DNA from: Arthrobacter sp. Leaf141
Lineage (GTDB): Bacteria > Actinomycetota > Actinomycetes > Actinomycetales > Micrococcaceae
Direction: 5' to 3'
Length of the DNA stretch: 64,000 nucleotides
NCBI RefSeq assembly: GCF_001424565.1
Contig: NZ_LMOL01000005.1
Location: forward strand, 393,819-457,818
Shown here: positions 48,691-58,545 of the stretch, piece by piece
Position numbering within the stretch: the first letter of the stretch is position 1
How the letters are laid out: each line of letters opens with the position of its first letter
Notes under the pieces: generated by a model
Seen by the model: only the letters and a program-made list of their open reading frames with translations
Databases searched by the model: none
What the model was told of the DNA's origin: nothing
Translations under genes and position numbers: made by a program

Positions 48691-49341
48691 ATGACCGCAA
48701 CCCGTAACGTAAAGGGCCTGCTGGGCACGAAGCTCGGCATGACCCAGGTCTGGGACGAGAACAACAAGCTCATCCCCGTCACTGTGGTCCAGGCAGACTC
48801 AAACGTCATCACCCAGCTGCGCAACGCAGAAGTTGATGGCTACGTCGCCGTTCAGATCGGCTACGGCCAGATCGATCCCCGCAAGGTCACCAAGCCGCTG
48901 GCTGGTCACTTTGAAAAGGCAGGCGTCACGCCTCGCCGCCACGTCGTCGAACTCCGTACCGCAGATGCTGCTGAGTACGCGCTTGGCCAGGAGCTCTCAG
49001 TAGAGGTCTTCGAAGCCGGACAGAAGATCGACGTCATCGGCACCACCAAGGGTAAGGGCTTCGCCGGTGTTATGAAGCGTCACGGCTTCCACGGCGTTGG
49101 AGCTTCCCACGGTGCCCACAAGAACCACCGTAAGCCCGGTTCAATCGGTGGCGCATCCACCCCGAGCCGCGTCTTCAAGGGCATGAAAATGGCCGGCCGC
49201 ATGGGCGCCGTGCGTCACACCACTCTGAACCTCACGGTTCACGGTGTTGACGCCGAGAAGTCGCTGCTCCTGATCAAGGGCGCCGTTCCCGGCGCCCGCG
49301 GCCAGGTCGTCTTCGTACGCACCGCCGTGAAGGGAGCCTAG
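48691..49341 (+). CDS. rplC: 50S ribosomal protein L3
   Basis: L3 helps nucleate 50S assembly and approaches the peptidyl transferase centre. 216 residues. [16 protein letters not shown] at the N-terminus and the central loop [20 protein letters not shown], the glutamine-methylation and pleuromutilin region in relatives, look normal. GGGAGGTG lies 17 bases after rpsJ. Confidence 0.98.
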   Translation: MTATRNVKGLLGTKLGMTQVWDENNKLIPVTVVQADSNVITQLRNAEVDGYVAVQIGYGQIDPRKVTKPLAGHFEKAGVTPRRHVVELRTADAAEYALGQELSVEVFEAGQKIDVIGTTKGKGFAGVMKRHGFHGVGASHGAHKNHRKPGSIGGASTPSRVFKGMKMAGRMGAVRHTTLNLTVHGVDAEKSLLLIKGAVPGARGQVVFVRTAVKGA

Positions 49342-49345
49342 TTCA

Positions 49346-49969
49346 ATGGCTAACACTGTCCAGGTTGACCTGCCTGCAGAGATCTTCGACGTACAGACCA
49401 ACGTGCCGCTGCTGCACCAGGTCGTCGTCGCACAGCTCGCTGCTGCTCGCCAGGGTACCCACAAGACCAAGACCCGCGCTGAAGTTTCCGGTGCAGGACG
49501 CAAGCCGTTCAAGCAGAAGGGCACCGGCCGCGCCCGTCAGGGTTCAATCCGTGCTCCGCACATGACCGGCGGTGGCGTTGTCCACGGTCCCACACCGCGT
49601 GACTACAGCCAGCGCACCCCCAAGAAGATGATTGCTGCTGCACTGCGCGGCGCACTCTCCGACCGGGCACGCAACAGCCGTATCCACGTTGTCGCTGAAC
49701 TGGTTGAAGGCACCAAGCCTTCCGCCAAGTCCGCTTTGGCAGCACTGCGCGGCGTTTCCGAGCGCAAAAACCTGCTGGTTGTCATCGAGCGCGCCAACGA
49801 CGTTGCTGCACTTTCCGTGCGCAACCTCGAAGGTGTTCACGTTCTGTACGCAGACCAGCTGAACACCTACGACGTTCTCGTCTCCGATGACGTTGTCTTC
49901 ACCAAGGCTGCTTACGACGCATTCGTTGCCGACAAGGCAGTGGCAAAGAACGAGGAGGATGCCAAGTGA
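49346..49969 (+). CDS. rplD: 50S ribosomal protein L4
   Basis: L4 lines the exit tunnel and represses the S10 operon in enteric bacteria. 207 residues; the tunnel loop [21 protein letters not shown] is intact, without macrolide-resistance changes that I can see. The end, KNEEDAK-stop, overlaps the rplW start by four bases, within a 21-base sequence repeated at the rpmC/rpsQ junction. Confidence 0.98.
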   Translation: MANTVQVDLPAEIFDVQTNVPLLHQVVVAQLAAARQGTHKTKTRAEVSGAGRKPFKQKGTGRARQGSIRAPHMTGGGVVHGPTPRDYSQRTPKKMIAAALRGALSDRARNSRIHVVAELVEGTKPSAKSALAALRGVSERKNLLVVIERANDVAALSVRNLEGVHVLYADQLNTYDVLVSDDVVFTKAAYDAFVADKAVAKNEEDAK

Positions 49970-50271
49970 GTGCAGCCACCATCAAGGATCCCCGCGACGT
50001 AGTGCTTGCACCCGTCGTGTCGGAAAAGAGCTACGGCCTGATCGATGAGGGAAAGTACACCTTCCTGGTGGACCCCCGCTCGAACAAGACCGAGATCAAG
50101 CTGGCCGTGGAGAAAATCTTCTCCGTCAAGGTCGAATCGATCAACACCATCAACCGTGCCGGTAAGCGCAAGCGCACCAAATTCGGATGGGGTACCCGCA
50201 AGAACACCAAGCGTGCAATTGTGAGCCTCAAAGAAGGCACTATCGACATCTTCGGCGGTCCGCTTTCGTAG
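49966..50271 (+). CDS. rplW: 50S ribosomal protein L23
   Basis: L23 sits at the tunnel exit and docks trigger factor and SRP. 101 residues from a GTG overlapping the rplD stop. [21 protein letters not shown] and the basic loop [20 protein letters not shown] are family hallmarks. Confidence 0.97.
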   Translation: MSAATIKDPRDVVLAPVVSEKSYGLIDEGKYTFLVDPRSNKTEIKLAVEKIFSVKVESINTINRAGKRKRTKFGWGTRKNTKRAIVSLKEGTIDIFGGPLS

Positions 50272-50300
50272 CGGAGACCACTTTAACGAGGAAATAAATT

Positions 50301-51140
50301 ATGGGAATCCGTAAATACAAGCCGACTACCCCGGGCCGTCGTGGCTCGAGCGTAGCGGACTTCACCGAAATCACGCGGTCAACGCCGGAAAAGTCGTTGG
50401 TACGTCCCCTCCCGAAAAAGGGCGGCCGTAACAACACCGGTAAGATCACCACCCGTCACAAGGGTGGTGGCCACAAGCGCCAGTACCGTCTGATCGACTT
50501 CCGTCGCCACGACAAGGACGGCGTCAACGCCCGCGTTGCCGAAATCGAGTACGATCCGAACCGCACGGCTCGCATCGCCCTCCTGCACTACGTTGATGGC
50601 ACCAAGCGTTACATCATCGCCCCCAACAAGCTCTCCCAGGGTGACGTTGTTGAGGCAGGTGCCGGTGCTGACATCAAGCCCGGTAACAACCTGCCCCTCC
50701 TCAACATCCCGGTGGGTACCGTAATCCACGCAGTTGAACTGCGTCCGGGTGGCGGCGCCAAGATGGGCCGCTCCGCCGGCGCATCGATCCAGCTTGTTGC
50801 AAAGGAAGGCCGTTTCGCCCAGCTGCGTCTGCCTTCCGGCGAAATCCGCAACGTTGACGTGCGCTGCCGCGCAACCGTCGGCGAGGTCGGCAACGCCGAG
50901 CAGTCGAACATCAACTGGGGCAAGGCCGGCCGCATGCGCTGGAAGGGCGTCCGCCCGACCGTCCGTGGTGTCGCCATGAACCCGGTTGACCACCCGCACG
51001 GTGGTGGCGAGGGCAAGACGTCCGGTGGACGTAACCCCGTCAACCCGAACGGTAAGCGTGAAGGCCGCACCCGCCGCCCCAACAAAGAGAGCGACAAGCT
51101 TATTGTTCGTCGCCGTCGTACTGGCAAGAACAAGCGATAG
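50301..51140 (+). CDS. rplB: 50S ribosomal protein L2
   Basis: L2 is required for subunit joining and peptidyl transfer. 279 residues, [20 protein letters not shown] onward. The conserved histidine region [20 protein letters not shown] is intact near residue 229. It follows rplW by 29 bases, with GAGGAAA as ribosome site. Confidence 0.98.
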   Translation: MGIRKYKPTTPGRRGSSVADFTEITRSTPEKSLVRPLPKKGGRNNTGKITTRHKGGGHKRQYRLIDFRRHDKDGVNARVAEIEYDPNRTARIALLHYVDGTKRYIIAPNKLSQGDVVEAGAGADIKPGNNLPLLNIPVGTVIHAVELRPGGGAKMGRSAGASIQLVAKEGRFAQLRLPSGEIRNVDVRCRATVGEVGNAEQSNINWGKAGRMRWKGVRPTVRGVAMNPVDHPHGGGEGKTSGGRNPVNPNGKREGRTRRPNKESDKLIVRRRRTGKNKR

Positions 51141-51152
51141 GAGCCTGGACAC

Positions 51153-51434
51153 ATGCCACGCAGCCTGAAAAAAGGTCCTTTCGTTGACCAGCACCTCTTT
51201 GTGAAGGTAGCCAGGGAAAACGAAAAGGGCACCAAGAACGTCATCAAGACCTGGTCCCGCCGTTCGATGATCATCCCCGACATGCTCGGGCACACGATCG
51301 CCGTACACGACGGACGCAAGCACATCCCCGTGTTTGTCACTGAGTCGATGGTCGGGCACAAGCTCGGCGAATTCGCTCCCACGCGGACATTCCGCGGCCA
51401 TGTCAAGGACGACCGTAAGGGCAAGCGCCGCTAG
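51153..51434 (+). CDS. rpsS: 30S ribosomal protein S19
   Basis: S19 binds 16S rRNA with S13 in the head. 93 residues, [19 protein letters not shown] to [32 protein letters not shown] and [12 protein letters not shown] are conserved. Twelve bases after rplB. Confidence 0.98.
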   Translation: MPRSLKKGPFVDQHLFVKVARENEKGTKNVIKTWSRRSMIIPDMLGHTIAVHDGRKHIPVFVTESMVGHKLGEFAPTRTFRGHVKDDRKGKRR

Positions 51435-51472
51435 GCGCCTGCACTTACGTCAAAGACGAGAGAAGGAAAGCA

Positions 51473-51838
51473 ATGGAAGCCAAGGCAATTGCGCGCCACA
51501 TCCGCGTAACGCCTATGAAGGCCCGGCGCGTCGTCAACCTTGTTCGTGGTTTGCAAGCGAATGAGGCTCTGGCAATTCTGAAGTTTGCCCCCCAGGCAGC
51601 TTCGGAGCCGGTATTCAAGGTAGTACAGTCGGCAATCTCCAACGCCCGGGTCCTCGCGGACCGCGACGGCGTTGCGTTTGACGAAGGCGACCTCATCATC
51701 AGCGAGGCGTTTGTTGATGAAGGCCCGACCATGAAGCGGTTCCAGCCGCGTGCCCAGGGTCGTGCATTTCAGATCAAGAAGCGCACCAGCCACATCACCG
51801 TGGTTGTCGCTACCCCTGAGAAAGAGGAGGCTCGCTAA
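51473..51838 (+). CDS. rplV: 50S ribosomal protein L22
   Basis: L22 extends a hairpin into the exit tunnel. 121 residues, with [20 protein letters not shown] at the start and the tunnel loop [20 protein letters not shown] intact. Its stop abuts the rpsC GTG directly. Confidence 0.98.
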   Translation: MEAKAIARHIRVTPMKARRVVNLVRGLQANEALAILKFAPQAASEPVFKVVQSAISNARVLADRDGVAFDEGDLIISEAFVDEGPTMKRFQPRAQGRAFQIKKRTSHITVVVATPEKEEAR

Positions 51839-52669
51839 GTGGGACAGAAAGTAAACCCGCATGGGTTCCGACTCGGCATCACCACCGATCACGTATCGCA
51901 CTGGTTCGCTGACAGCACCAAGGCCGGCCAGCGGTACAAGGACTTCGTTCGCGAAGACATCCGCATCCGCCAGCTGATGTCCACGGGCATGGAGCGCGCC
52001 GGTATCGCCAAGGTTGAGATCGAGCGCACCCGTGACCGTGTCCGCGTGGATATCCACACGGCACGTCCCGGCATCGTCATCGGCCGCCGTGGAGCCGAAG
52101 CAGACCGCATCCGCGGCGAGCTCGAGAAGCTCACCGGCAAGCAGGTCCAGCTGAACATCCTCGAGGTCAAGAACCCCGAGATGGAAGCCCAGCTTGTTGC
52201 CCAGGGTGTTGCAGAGCAGCTGACTTCACGTGTGGCTTTCCGCCGCGCGATGAAGAAGGCCATGCAGTCCGCACAGCGTGCCGGTGCCAAGGGCATCCGG
52301 ATCGCCTGCTCGGGCCGCCTGGGTGGCGCTGAAATGTCCCGCTCGGAGTTCTACCGCGAAGGCCGTGTGCCCCTGCACACCCTCCGCGCGAACATCGACT
52401 ATGGCTTCTACGAAGCCAAGACCACCTTCGGCCGCATTGGCGTGAAGGTCTGGATCTACAAGGGCGACGTCACTGCCAAGGAACTGGCCCAGCAGGCCGC
52501 TTCCGCACCGTCCCGCGGCCGCTCCGGCGACCGTCCGGGCCGTCCCGGTGGCGCTGACCGTGGTGACCGCCGCCGTCGTAACGACCGTCCGGCCGCCGAC
52601 GCAGCTCCTGCTGCAGAGGCACCGGCAGTTGAGGCTGCACCCGCTGCAGTAGAAGGAGGACAGGCTTAA
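51839..52669 (+). CDS. rpsC: 30S ribosomal protein S3
   Basis: S3 at the mRNA entry. From the GTG at 51839, 276 residues. The KH domain has [21 protein letters not shown], with the GxxG loop, and [13 protein letters not shown] lies in the C-terminal domain. The last 60 residues are a non-globular tail: an Arg/Gly/Asp-rich part ([20 protein letters not shown]) and an Ala/Pro/Glu part. No gap to either neighbour. Confidence 0.97.
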   Translation: MGQKVNPHGFRLGITTDHVSHWFADSTKAGQRYKDFVREDIRIRQLMSTGMERAGIAKVEIERTRDRVRVDIHTARPGIVIGRRGAEADRIRGELEKLTGKQVQLNILEVKNPEMEAQLVAQGVAEQLTSRVAFRRAMKKAMQSAQRAGAKGIRIACSGRLGGAEMSRSEFYREGRVPLHTLRANIDYGFYEAKTTFGRIGVKVWIYKGDVTAKELAQQAASAPSRGRSGDRPGRPGGADRGDRRRRNDRPAADAAPAAEAPAVEAAPAAVEGGQA

Positions 52670-53086
52670 ATGCTTATCCCACGTCGAGTCAAGCACCGTA
52701 AGCAGCACCACCCGGGTCGTTCCGGCGCTGCTACGGGCGGCACCAAGGTCTCCTTCGGTGAGTACGGCATCCAGGCCCTGAGCCCGGCATACGTCACCAA
52801 CCGTCAGATCGAGTCTGCACGTATCGCGATGACCCGCCACATCAAGCGTGGCGGCAAGGTCTGGATCAACATCTACCCGGACCGTCCCCTCACCAAGAAG
52901 CCCGCCGAAACCCGCATGGGTTCCGGTAAGGGTTCACCGGAATGGTGGGTCGCAAACGTCAAGCCGGGCCGGGTTCTCTTTGAGATCTCCGGCGTCGAAG
53001 AATCGGTAGCACGCGAGGCCCTGCGCCTGGCAATCCACAAGCTCCCGTTGAAGGCACGCATTCTGCGTCGCGAAGGTGGTGAATAG
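52670..53086 (+). CDS. rplP: 50S ribosomal protein L16
   Basis: L16 lies near the A-site tRNA elbow. 138 residues, [20 protein letters not shown] onward; [23 protein letters not shown] and [15 protein letters not shown] are conserved. Starts right after the rpsC stop; GTAGAAGGAGG within rpsC serves as ribosome site. Confidence 0.98.
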   Translation: MLIPRRVKHRKQHHPGRSGAATGGTKVSFGEYGIQALSPAYVTNRQIESARIAMTRHIKRGGKVWINIYPDRPLTKKPAETRMGSGKGSPEWWVANVKPGRVLFEISGVEESVAREALRLAIHKLPLKARILRREGGE

Positions 53087-53088
53087 AA

Positions 53089-53418
53089 ATGTCAGTAGGA
53101 TCCAAGGAACTGGCTCCCGCACAGCTGGACGGTTTCGACAACGAGCGTCTCGTCGAGGAACTCCGTAAGGCCAAGGAAGAGCTGTTCAACCTGCGTTTCC
53201 AGTCCGCCACCGGACAGCTGGAGAGCCACGGCCGGCTGCGCGCGGTAAAGAAGGACATCGCCCGCATCTACACCGTTCTCCGTGAGCGCGAGCTGGGCAT
53301 CCGTGCCGAGGTTGCCGCACCGGTTGTGGAAGCCAAGGAAGAGAAGAAGTCCAAGAAGGCTGCAACCAAGAAGGCCGAGCCGGCTGAAACGGTTGAGACC
53401 GAGGAGGATGCCAAGTGA
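53089..53418 (+). CDS. rpmC: 50S ribosomal protein L29 with charged tail
   Basis: L29 near the tunnel exit. The two-helix core (residues 1-75: [20 protein letters not shown] and [16 protein letters not shown]) is normal. A Lys/Glu/Ala-rich C-terminal extension of about 30 residues ([18 protein letters not shown]) raises the length to 109, against 60-80 in many bacteria. The end EEDAK-stop and the next GTG lie in the repeated 21-base junction. Confidence 0.95.
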   Translation: MSVGSKELAPAQLDGFDNERLVEELRKAKEELFNLRFQSATGQLESHGRLRAVKKDIARIYTVLRERELGIRAEVAAPVVEAKEEKKSKKAATKKAEPAETVETEEDAK

Positions 53419-53720
53419 GTGAAAAGGACGAGAACGTGACCGAAACTGCTACTGCAGCCACGGCTGAGCAGCGCGGTCAGCGCAAGACGCGTCGCGGCTA
53501 CGTGGTCTCTGACAAGATGGAAAAGACCATCGTTGTTCAGGTTGAAGACCGCGTGAAGCACGCTCTGTACGGCAAGGTCATCCGCCGTACCTCGAAGGTC
53601 AAGGCCCACGACGAAGAGAACACCGCCGGCATCGGCGACCTCGTAGTCATCGCCGAGACCCGCCCGCTGTCCGCCACGAAGAACTGGCGGCTCGTGGAGA
53701 TCCTCGAGAAGGCCAAGTAG
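53415..53720 (+). CDS. rpsQ: 30S ribosomal protein S17
   Basis: S17 is a primary 16S-binding protein with an OB fold. 101 residues from the GTG at 53415, overlapping the rpmC stop. The first 20 residues ([18 protein letters not shown]) are an added acidic tail; an internal GTG at 53436 is an alternative start. The core [20 protein letters not shown] and [18 protein letters not shown] is standard. Last gene before the S10-operon terminator. Confidence 0.95.
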   Translation: MSEKDENVTETATAATAEQRGQRKTRRGYVVSDKMEKTIVVQVEDRVKHALYGKVIRRTSKVKAHDEENTAGIGDLVVIAETRPLSATKNWRLVEILEKAK

Positions 53721-53738
53721 CTTCTGCTGCTTCGCTGG

Positions 53739-53774
53739 AAGCCCCCGCACCCTCCTGGGTGCGGGGGCTTTCCC
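53739..53774 (+). terminator. terminator hairpin after rpsQ (end of S10 operon)
   Basis: AAGCCCCCGCACCC (53739-53752), loop TCCT, exact 14-base complement to 53770, then TTTCCCGTT overlap. It separates the S10 and spc-type units. Confidence 0.88.
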
Positions 53775-54156
53775 GTTAGCCCGCCGTACGCCCTGGCGGC
53801 CACGCACCCGGCCGCACGGGGCGGCCTGGCCGGCTGCCGCCGTCGTCCATCCGTGTTGCCGGGGCAGCGCGGCAGGTGATATGGGGATCTGAACGAAACG
53901 TGCTAAGATTTTGAGTTTGTATGGCGCTTTCTCGCGCCTTCATCAAACCTCGTAAACAAGCGTGCCACGGCATAGTGCCCCCTGACGCCCGGATCCGGTC
54001 CGGAACGGATGGGAGCAACTGCTTCAGGCACGGGCGTTTAGGCCTGGTCTGGCAAAATCCAGGCAGGTCAAGAGACACCCCGATCAACCGTTCCGCAAGG
54101 CTCATTCCGTAGGAAGATTTTCGGTCTGAGAACCGGCGCGACGCAAGGAGTAAATA
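53775..54156 (+). promoter_or_regulatory. promoter and long leader of the rplN (spc) operon
   Basis: A 380-base gap. TGCTAAGAT (TAAGAT 53904-53909) is an extended -10 candidate; its -35 is weak. The 250-base leader contains a GCCTGG/CCAGGC hairpin (54042-54064). A 63-codon ORF at 53921-54112 has no family similarity and is not called a gene. Confidence 0.4.
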
Positions 54157-54525
54157 GTGATTCAGCAGGAGTCGCGACTCAAGGTCGCCGACAACACGGG
54201 TGCTAAGGAAATCCTTACCATTCGCGTTCTCGGTGGATCTGGCCGTCGCTACGCAGGCATTGGCGACGTCATCGTCGCTACCGTCAAGGACGCAATTCCG
54301 GGCGGCAACGTAAAGAAGGGCGATGTTGTCAAGGCAGTCATCGTCCGTACCAAGAAGGAACGCCGCCGTGCGGATGGTTCCTACATCAAGTTTGACGAGA
54401 ACGCAGCTGTGATCCTGAAGGCTGACGGTGACCCCCGCGGTACCCGTATCTTCGGACCGGTTGGTCGTGAACTTCGCGACAAGAAGTTCATGAAGATCGT
54501 TTCTCTGGCTCCGGAGGTGCTCTAG
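54157..54525 (+). CDS. rplN: 50S ribosomal protein L14
   Basis: L14 forms bridge B8 and binds silencing factor RsfS. 122 residues from a GTG at 54157 with GCAAGGAG upstream; [17 protein letters not shown] and [18 protein letters not shown] are conserved. First gene of the spc-type operon. Confidence 0.98.
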   Translation: MIQQESRLKVADNTGAKEILTIRVLGGSGRRYAGIGDVIVATVKDAIPGGNVKKGDVVKAVIVRTKKERRRADGSYIKFDENAAVILKADGDPRGTRIFGPVGRELRDKKFMKIVSLAPEVL

Positions 54526-54528
54526 TCC

Positions 54529-54891
54529 ATGGCTGCAAAGATCAAGAAGGGTGACCTGGTTCAGGTCATCACTGGCGCCAAGGCAGAGCGTGGCGGCGAC
54601 CGCGGCAAGCAGGGCAAAGTCCTGCGCGTGTTCACCGACACCAACCGCGTGCTGGTTGAAGGCGTCAACCGCGTAACCAAGCACACCAAGGTCGGTCAGT
54701 CGCAGCGCGGCACCAAGACCGGTGGCATCGAGGTTGTTGAAGCCCCGATCCACATCTCCAACGTGGCTCTGGTTGACCCGTCCACCAAGAAGCCCACCCG
54801 CGTCGGCTTCCGCATCGACACCGTTGAACGTGACGGCAAGCAGCGCGAAGTACGCATCCGCGTGGCCAAGAGCTCAGGGAAGGACATCTAA
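54529..54891 (+). CDS. rplX: 50S ribosomal protein L24
   Basis: An assembly initiator of the 50S. 120 residues with the KOW motif [21 protein letters not shown] and [15 protein letters not shown]. Three bases after rplN, with GGAGGTG inside rplN; its stop overlaps the rplE ATG by one base. Confidence 0.98.
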   Translation: MAAKIKKGDLVQVITGAKAERGGDRGKQGKVLRVFTDTNRVLVEGVNRVTKHTKVGQSQRGTKTGGIEVVEAPIHISNVALVDPSTKKPTRVGFRIDTVERDGKQREVRIRVAKSSGKDI

Positions 54892-55472
54892 TGACTGAGA
54901 CTCTCGAGACTCCGGCAACGAAGATCGTTCCTCGTCTGAAGACCAAGTACGCCGATTCCATCAAGAGCACGCTCGTTGAGGAATTCAAGTACGAAAACGT
55001 CAACCAGGTTCCCCGCCTGGTGAAGGTCGTTGTGAACATGGGTGTTGGAGATGCCGCCAAGGACTCCAAGCTGATCGACGGCGCTGTCCGCGATCTGACC
55101 CTGATCACCGGCCAGAAGCCGCAGGTAACCAAGGCCCGCAAGTCGATCGCACAGTTCAAGCTGCGCGAAGGCATGCCCATCGGTGCACACGCTACCCTGC
55201 GTGGCGACCGCATGTGGGAATTCCTGGACCGCCTGGTCACCCTCGCACTGCCCCGTATCCGCGACTTCCGCGGCCTGAGCGGCAAGCAGTTCGACGGAAA
55301 CGGTAACTACACCTTCGGTCTGACCGAACAGGTTATGTTCCACGAAATCGACCAGGACTCCATCGACCGCGTCCGCGGTATGGACATCACGGTTGTTACC
55401 ACTGCCAAGACCGATGACGAAGGCCGCGCGCTGCTTAAGGCGCTTGGTTTCCCGTTCAAGGCCGAAGACTAA
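54891..55472 (+). CDS. rplE: 50S ribosomal protein L5
   Basis: L5 binds 5S rRNA in the central protuberance. 193 residues; [20 protein letters not shown] and GGxF-type [17 protein letters not shown] are conserved. It is followed by a 91-base gap where rpsN would stand in many genomes, but no S14 gene is present; the gap holds only a small CCCTGAA/TTCAGGG hairpin. Confidence 0.98.
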   Translation: MTETLETPATKIVPRLKTKYADSIKSTLVEEFKYENVNQVPRLVKVVVNMGVGDAAKDSKLIDGAVRDLTLITGQKPQVTKARKSIAQFKLREGMPIGAHATLRGDRMWEFLDRLVTLALPRIRDFRGLSGKQFDGNGNYTFGLTEQVMFHEIDQDSIDRVRGMDITVVTTAKTDDEGRALLKALGFPFKAED

Positions 55473-55563
55473 TCTAACTACGTAAAAGGTCCGGCGGCAC
55501 GGCCCCTGAATCCGTTCAGGGCAGCGCCGCGGAAACCGTTATGAGGAAGGGCACGAGCCCACC

Positions 55564-55962
55564 ATGACAATGACAGATCCTGTCGCAGACATGCTCACGC
55601 GTCTGCGCAACGCAAACTCGGCATACCACGATTCCGTGACCATGCCGTACAGCAAGCTCAAGGCACGCGTTGCCGACATCCTGAAGGCAGAAGGCTTCAT
55701 CGCCGGCTGGAAGGAAGAGGAAGCTGAGGTCGGCAAAAAGCTGACCATCGATCTGAAATTCGGTCCGAACCGCGAGCGTTCAATCGCTGGCGTCCGCCGT
55801 ATTTCCAAGCCGGGCCTGCGTGTTTACGCAAAGTCCACCAACCTGCCGCACGTGCTGGGTGGCCTGGGTGTCGCAATCCTGTCCACCTCTTCCGGCCTCC
55901 TGACTGACAAGCAGGCCGGCAAGAAGGGCGTGGGCGGCGAAGTCCTCGCGTACGTCTGGTAA
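55564..55962 (+). CDS. rpsH: 30S ribosomal protein S8
   Basis: S8 binds the central 16S domain and represses the spc operon in E. coli. 132 residues, [20 protein letters not shown] to GGEVLAYVW, with [20 protein letters not shown] conserved. ATG at 55564, with GAGGAAGGG upstream. Confidence 0.98.
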   Translation: MTMTDPVADMLTRLRNANSAYHDSVTMPYSKLKARVADILKAEGFIAGWKEEEAEVGKKLTIDLKFGPNRERSIAGVRRISKPGLRVYAKSTNLPHVLGGLGVAILSTSSGLLTDKQAGKKGVGGEVLAYVW

Positions 55963-55980
55963 CGGGAAAGGAAGAGAATA

Positions 55981-56517
55981 ATGTCACGTATTGGACGTCT
56001 CCCCATCACCGTTCCTGCCGGCGTTGAGGTCAAGGTTGACGGCTCTGTCGTCAGCGTCAAGGGCACCAAAGGCGAGCTGAACCACACTGTGGCCAGCCCG
56101 ATCGAGGTCACCCTGGATGCAGACACCCTGACCGTCGCCCGCCCGAACGACGAGCGCGCCTCCCGTTCACTCCACGGCCTCACACGCACCCTGATCTCCA
56201 ACATGATCGAGGGCGTTACGAAGGGCTACGAGAAGAAGCTTGAAATCGTCGGTACCGGTTACCGCGTTCAGGCCAAGGGATCCGACCTTGAGTTCGCTCT
56301 TGGTTACAGCCACCCGGTCAGCGTTGCTGCCCCGGCCGGCATCACCTTTGCAGTAGAGACCCCGACCAAGCTCTCTGTTTCAGGTATCAACAAGCAGCAG
56401 GTCGGCGAGGTTGCTGCCAATATTCGCAAGCTGCGGAAGCCGGACCCCTATAAGGGCAAGGGCATCCGTTACGCCGGCGAAGTCATCCGCCGCAAGGTCG
56501 GAAAGGCTGGTAAGTAA
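55981..56517 (+). CDS. rplF: 50S ribosomal protein L6
   Basis: L6 near the sarcin-ricin loop. 178 residues: [40 protein letters not shown] and the C-terminal [20 protein letters not shown] are family signatures. Eighteen bases after rpsH. Confidence 0.98.
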   Translation: MSRIGRLPITVPAGVEVKVDGSVVSVKGTKGELNHTVASPIEVTLDADTLTVARPNDERASRSLHGLTRTLISNMIEGVTKGYEKKLEIVGTGYRVQAKGSDLEFALGYSHPVSVAAPAGITFAVETPTKLSVSGINKQQVGEVAANIRKLRKPDPYKGKGIRYAGEVIRRKVGKAGK

Positions 56518-56519
56518 CC

Positions 56520-56903
56520 ATGGCCATCGCAATTAACAAGAAGCGTACGAACAAGAGCAAGTCTGCTTCGCGCAGCCGCCGCCAGCTTCGTATCCGTAAG
56601 CGCATCTCCGGTACGGCTGTACGTCCTCGTCTGGTCGTCAACCGTTCCGCACGCCACGTATTCGTCCAGGTTGTCGATGACACCAAGGGCCTGACCGTAG
56701 CGAGCGCCTCCACTCTGGAAGCCGACCTCCGTGCATTCGACGGTGACAAGACTGCCAAGGCCAAGCGCGTTGGCGAGCTCGTTGCCGAGCGTGCGAAGGC
56801 TGCCGGTATCGAAGCTGTTGTCTTCGACCGCGGTGGTAACAAGTACCACGGCCGGATCGCCGCTGTCGCTGACGGCGCACGTGAAGGTGGGCTGTCACTG
56901 TGA
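56520..56903 (+). CDS. rplR: 50S ribosomal protein L18
   Basis: A 5S rRNA-binding protein. 127 residues with a basic N-terminus ([20 protein letters not shown]), [18 protein letters not shown] and the C-terminal [20 protein letters not shown]. Its stop overlaps the rpsE GTG by four bases. Confidence 0.98.
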   Translation: MAIAINKKRTNKSKSASRSRRQLRIRKRISGTAVRPRLVVNRSARHVFVQVVDDTKGLTVASASTLEADLRAFDGDKTAKAKRVGELVAERAKAAGIEAVVFDRGGNKYHGRIAAVADGAREGGLSL

Positions 56904-57628
56904 CGGAAGCAAACAAGGAAAAGGACACTGTGTCTGCAGATCAGAAGGCAACTGCTGCCGTAGCTGCTCCGGCCACTGACGCGACCGCTCCCGCAGCTGC
57001 CGACGACCGCCGTGGTGGCGCCCGTCGCGGCGAGCGTGGCGACCGCGGCCAGGGCCGTGGCGACCGTGGTGGCCGTGGTGGCCGCGACGGCGGCCGCGAA
57101 GCTGAGAAGAGCCAGTTCGTAGAGCGCGTTGTTACCATCAACCGCGTTTCCAAGGTGGTCAAGGGTGGTCGTCGCTTCAGCTTCACCGCACTGGTCGTCG
57201 TTGGTGACGGTAACGGCATGGTCGGCGTTGGCTACGGCAAGGCTAAAGAAGTTCCTGCCGCTATCGCAAAGGGCGTCGAAGAGGCCAAGAAGTCCTTCTT
57301 CCGCGTTCCCCGCGTTGGCAACACCATCCCGCACCGCGTTCAGGGTGAAGCCGCTGCCGGCGTCGTAATGCTGCGTCCGGCTTCCGCCGGTACCGGTGTT
57401 ATCGCCGGTGGTCCGGTCCGTGCAGTACTGGAGTGCGTGGGCATCCACGACATCCTCTCCAAGTCGCTCGGTTCCTCAAACGCCATCAACATCGTTCACG
57501 CGACCGTTGATGCCCTGAAGCGCCTCGAAGAGCCGGCAGCAGTGGCAGCACGCCGCGGCCTGCCGCTGGACGAGGTTGCTCCGGCTGCGCTGGTGAAGGC
57601 CCTCCTGAACTCAAAGGCTGGTGTCTAA
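56900..57628 (+). CDS. rpsE: 30S ribosomal protein S5 with RG-rich N-terminal extension
   Basis: S5 in decoding accuracy and helicase activity. 242 residues against about 167 in E. coli; the difference is an N-terminal tail. Residues 1-34 are Ala/Thr-rich, and about 35-65 are Arg/Gly/Asp repeats ([20 protein letters not shown] then GGRGGRDGG). The core has [20 protein letters not shown] and [23 protein letters not shown] 56900 is used; GTG 56930, ten codons in, is an alternative start behind AAGGA. Confidence 0.95.
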   Translation: MTEANKEKDTVSADQKATAAVAAPATDATAPAAADDRRGGARRGERGDRGQGRGDRGGRGGRDGGREAEKSQFVERVVTINRVSKVVKGGRRFSFTALVVVGDGNGMVGVGYGKAKEVPAAIAKGVEEAKKSFFRVPRVGNTIPHRVQGEAAAGVVMLRPASAGTGVIAGGPVRAVLECVGIHDILSKSLGSSNAINIVHATVDALKRLEEPAAVAARRGLPLDEVAPAALVKALLNSKAGV

Positions 57629-57631
57629 GTT

Positions 57632-57838
57632 ATGGCTAAGAACCTGGTCCCCTCCGACTCCAAGTTGGAGATCACTCAGATCAAGTCCGCCATTGGCGGC
57701 AAGCAGAACCAGCGCGACACCCTGCGGTCACTCGGCCTGAAGCGGATCGGACAGACTGTTGTCCGCACCGCCGATGCCGTCACCGTCGGAATGCTGAACA
57801 CGGTTCCGCACCTGGTAAAGGTAGAGGAGGCGAAGTAA
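57632..57838 (+). CDS. rpmD: 50S ribosomal protein L30
   Basis: 68 residues; [20 protein letters not shown] and [20 protein letters not shown] are the L30 pattern. Three bases after rpsE and directly adjacent to rplO. Confidence 0.97.
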   Translation: MAKNLVPSDSKLEITQIKSAIGGKQNQRDTLRSLGLKRIGQTVVRTADAVTVGMLNTVPHLVKVEEAK

Positions 57839-58327
57839 ATGGCAGACAAGACTGCTGAAAAGGCACAGGGCACCGCTGAGAAGCAGAACGCCCTGAAGGT
57901 TCACCACCTGCGTCCCGCCCCGGGTGCCAAGACCGCCAAGACCCGTGTTGGTCGTGGTGAAGGCTCCAAGGGTAAGACCGCTGGTCGCGGTACCAAGGGT
58001 ACAAAGGCCCGCTACCAGATCAAGGCTGGCTTTGCCGGCGGCCAGCTGCCGCTGCACATGCGCCTGCCGAAGCTGCGCGGTTTCAAGAACCCGTTCCGCG
58101 TTGAGTTCCAGGTTGTAAACTTGGACAAGCTCAACGAACTGTTCCCCGAAGGTGGCACTGTCACCGTGGAGAACCTGGTTGAAAAGGGCGCCGTTCGCAA
58201 GAACCAGCCCGTCAAGGTGCTGGGCACCGGCGACATCACCGTCAAGGTTGACGTCACCGTCCACGCATTCTCGGCCAGCGCTGCTGAAAAGATCGCTGCA
58301 GCAGGCGGATCCACCACCGCCCTCTAA
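57839..58327 (+). CDS. rplO: 50S ribosomal protein L15
   Basis: A late 50S assembly protein. 162 residues. The Gly-rich [20 protein letters not shown] and [20 protein letters not shown] are conserved. The first 20 residues ([18 protein letters not shown]) are an added polar tail. Last gene before a terminator; secY has its own promoter. Confidence 0.98.
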   Translation: MADKTAEKAQGTAEKQNALKVHHLRPAPGAKTAKTRVGRGEGSKGKTAGRGTKGTKARYQIKAGFAGGQLPLHMRLPKLRGFKNPFRVEFQVVNLDKLNELFPEGGTVTVENLVEKGAVRKNQPVKVLGTGDITVKVDVTVHAFSASAAEKIAAAGGSTTAL

Positions 58328-58354
58328 GGCGCGGCGGGCGGAAGCCTTCTGTTG

Positions 58355-58400
58355 AACTCCCGGTATCCGGGGCCCCAGGCCCTGGCTACCGGGAGTTTTT
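58355..58400 (+). terminator. intrinsic terminator after rplO
   Basis: AACTCCCGGTA (58355-58365) pairs with TACCGGGAGTT (58387-58397) around a GC-rich inner hairpin, followed by TTTTTC. Confidence 0.88.
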
Positions 58401-58454
58401 CACATGCACCGGGCGATATTCCGCCACCGCCGGGCGCAGCCGGGCCCGCCCGGA

Positions 58455-58485
58455 TTGTTCGCATCGCGCAATCAACCGTTAGACT
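58455..58485 (+). promoter_or_regulatory. predicted promoter of secY-adk
   Basis: TTGTTC (58455-58460), a 19-base spacer and TAGACT (58480-58485), 60 bases before the secY start. Confidence 0.45.
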
Positions 58486-58545
58486 CGGTTGTTGGGATTT
58501 ATAGATCCCCATCACACCACTCTCTTTGACACCACAGGAGGACGC

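Noticed and set aside
53921-54112. 63-codon ORF in the rplN leader
   Set aside because: Starts at the likely transcription start, no ribosome site, basic low-complexity product without hydrophobic core; treated as leader RNA.
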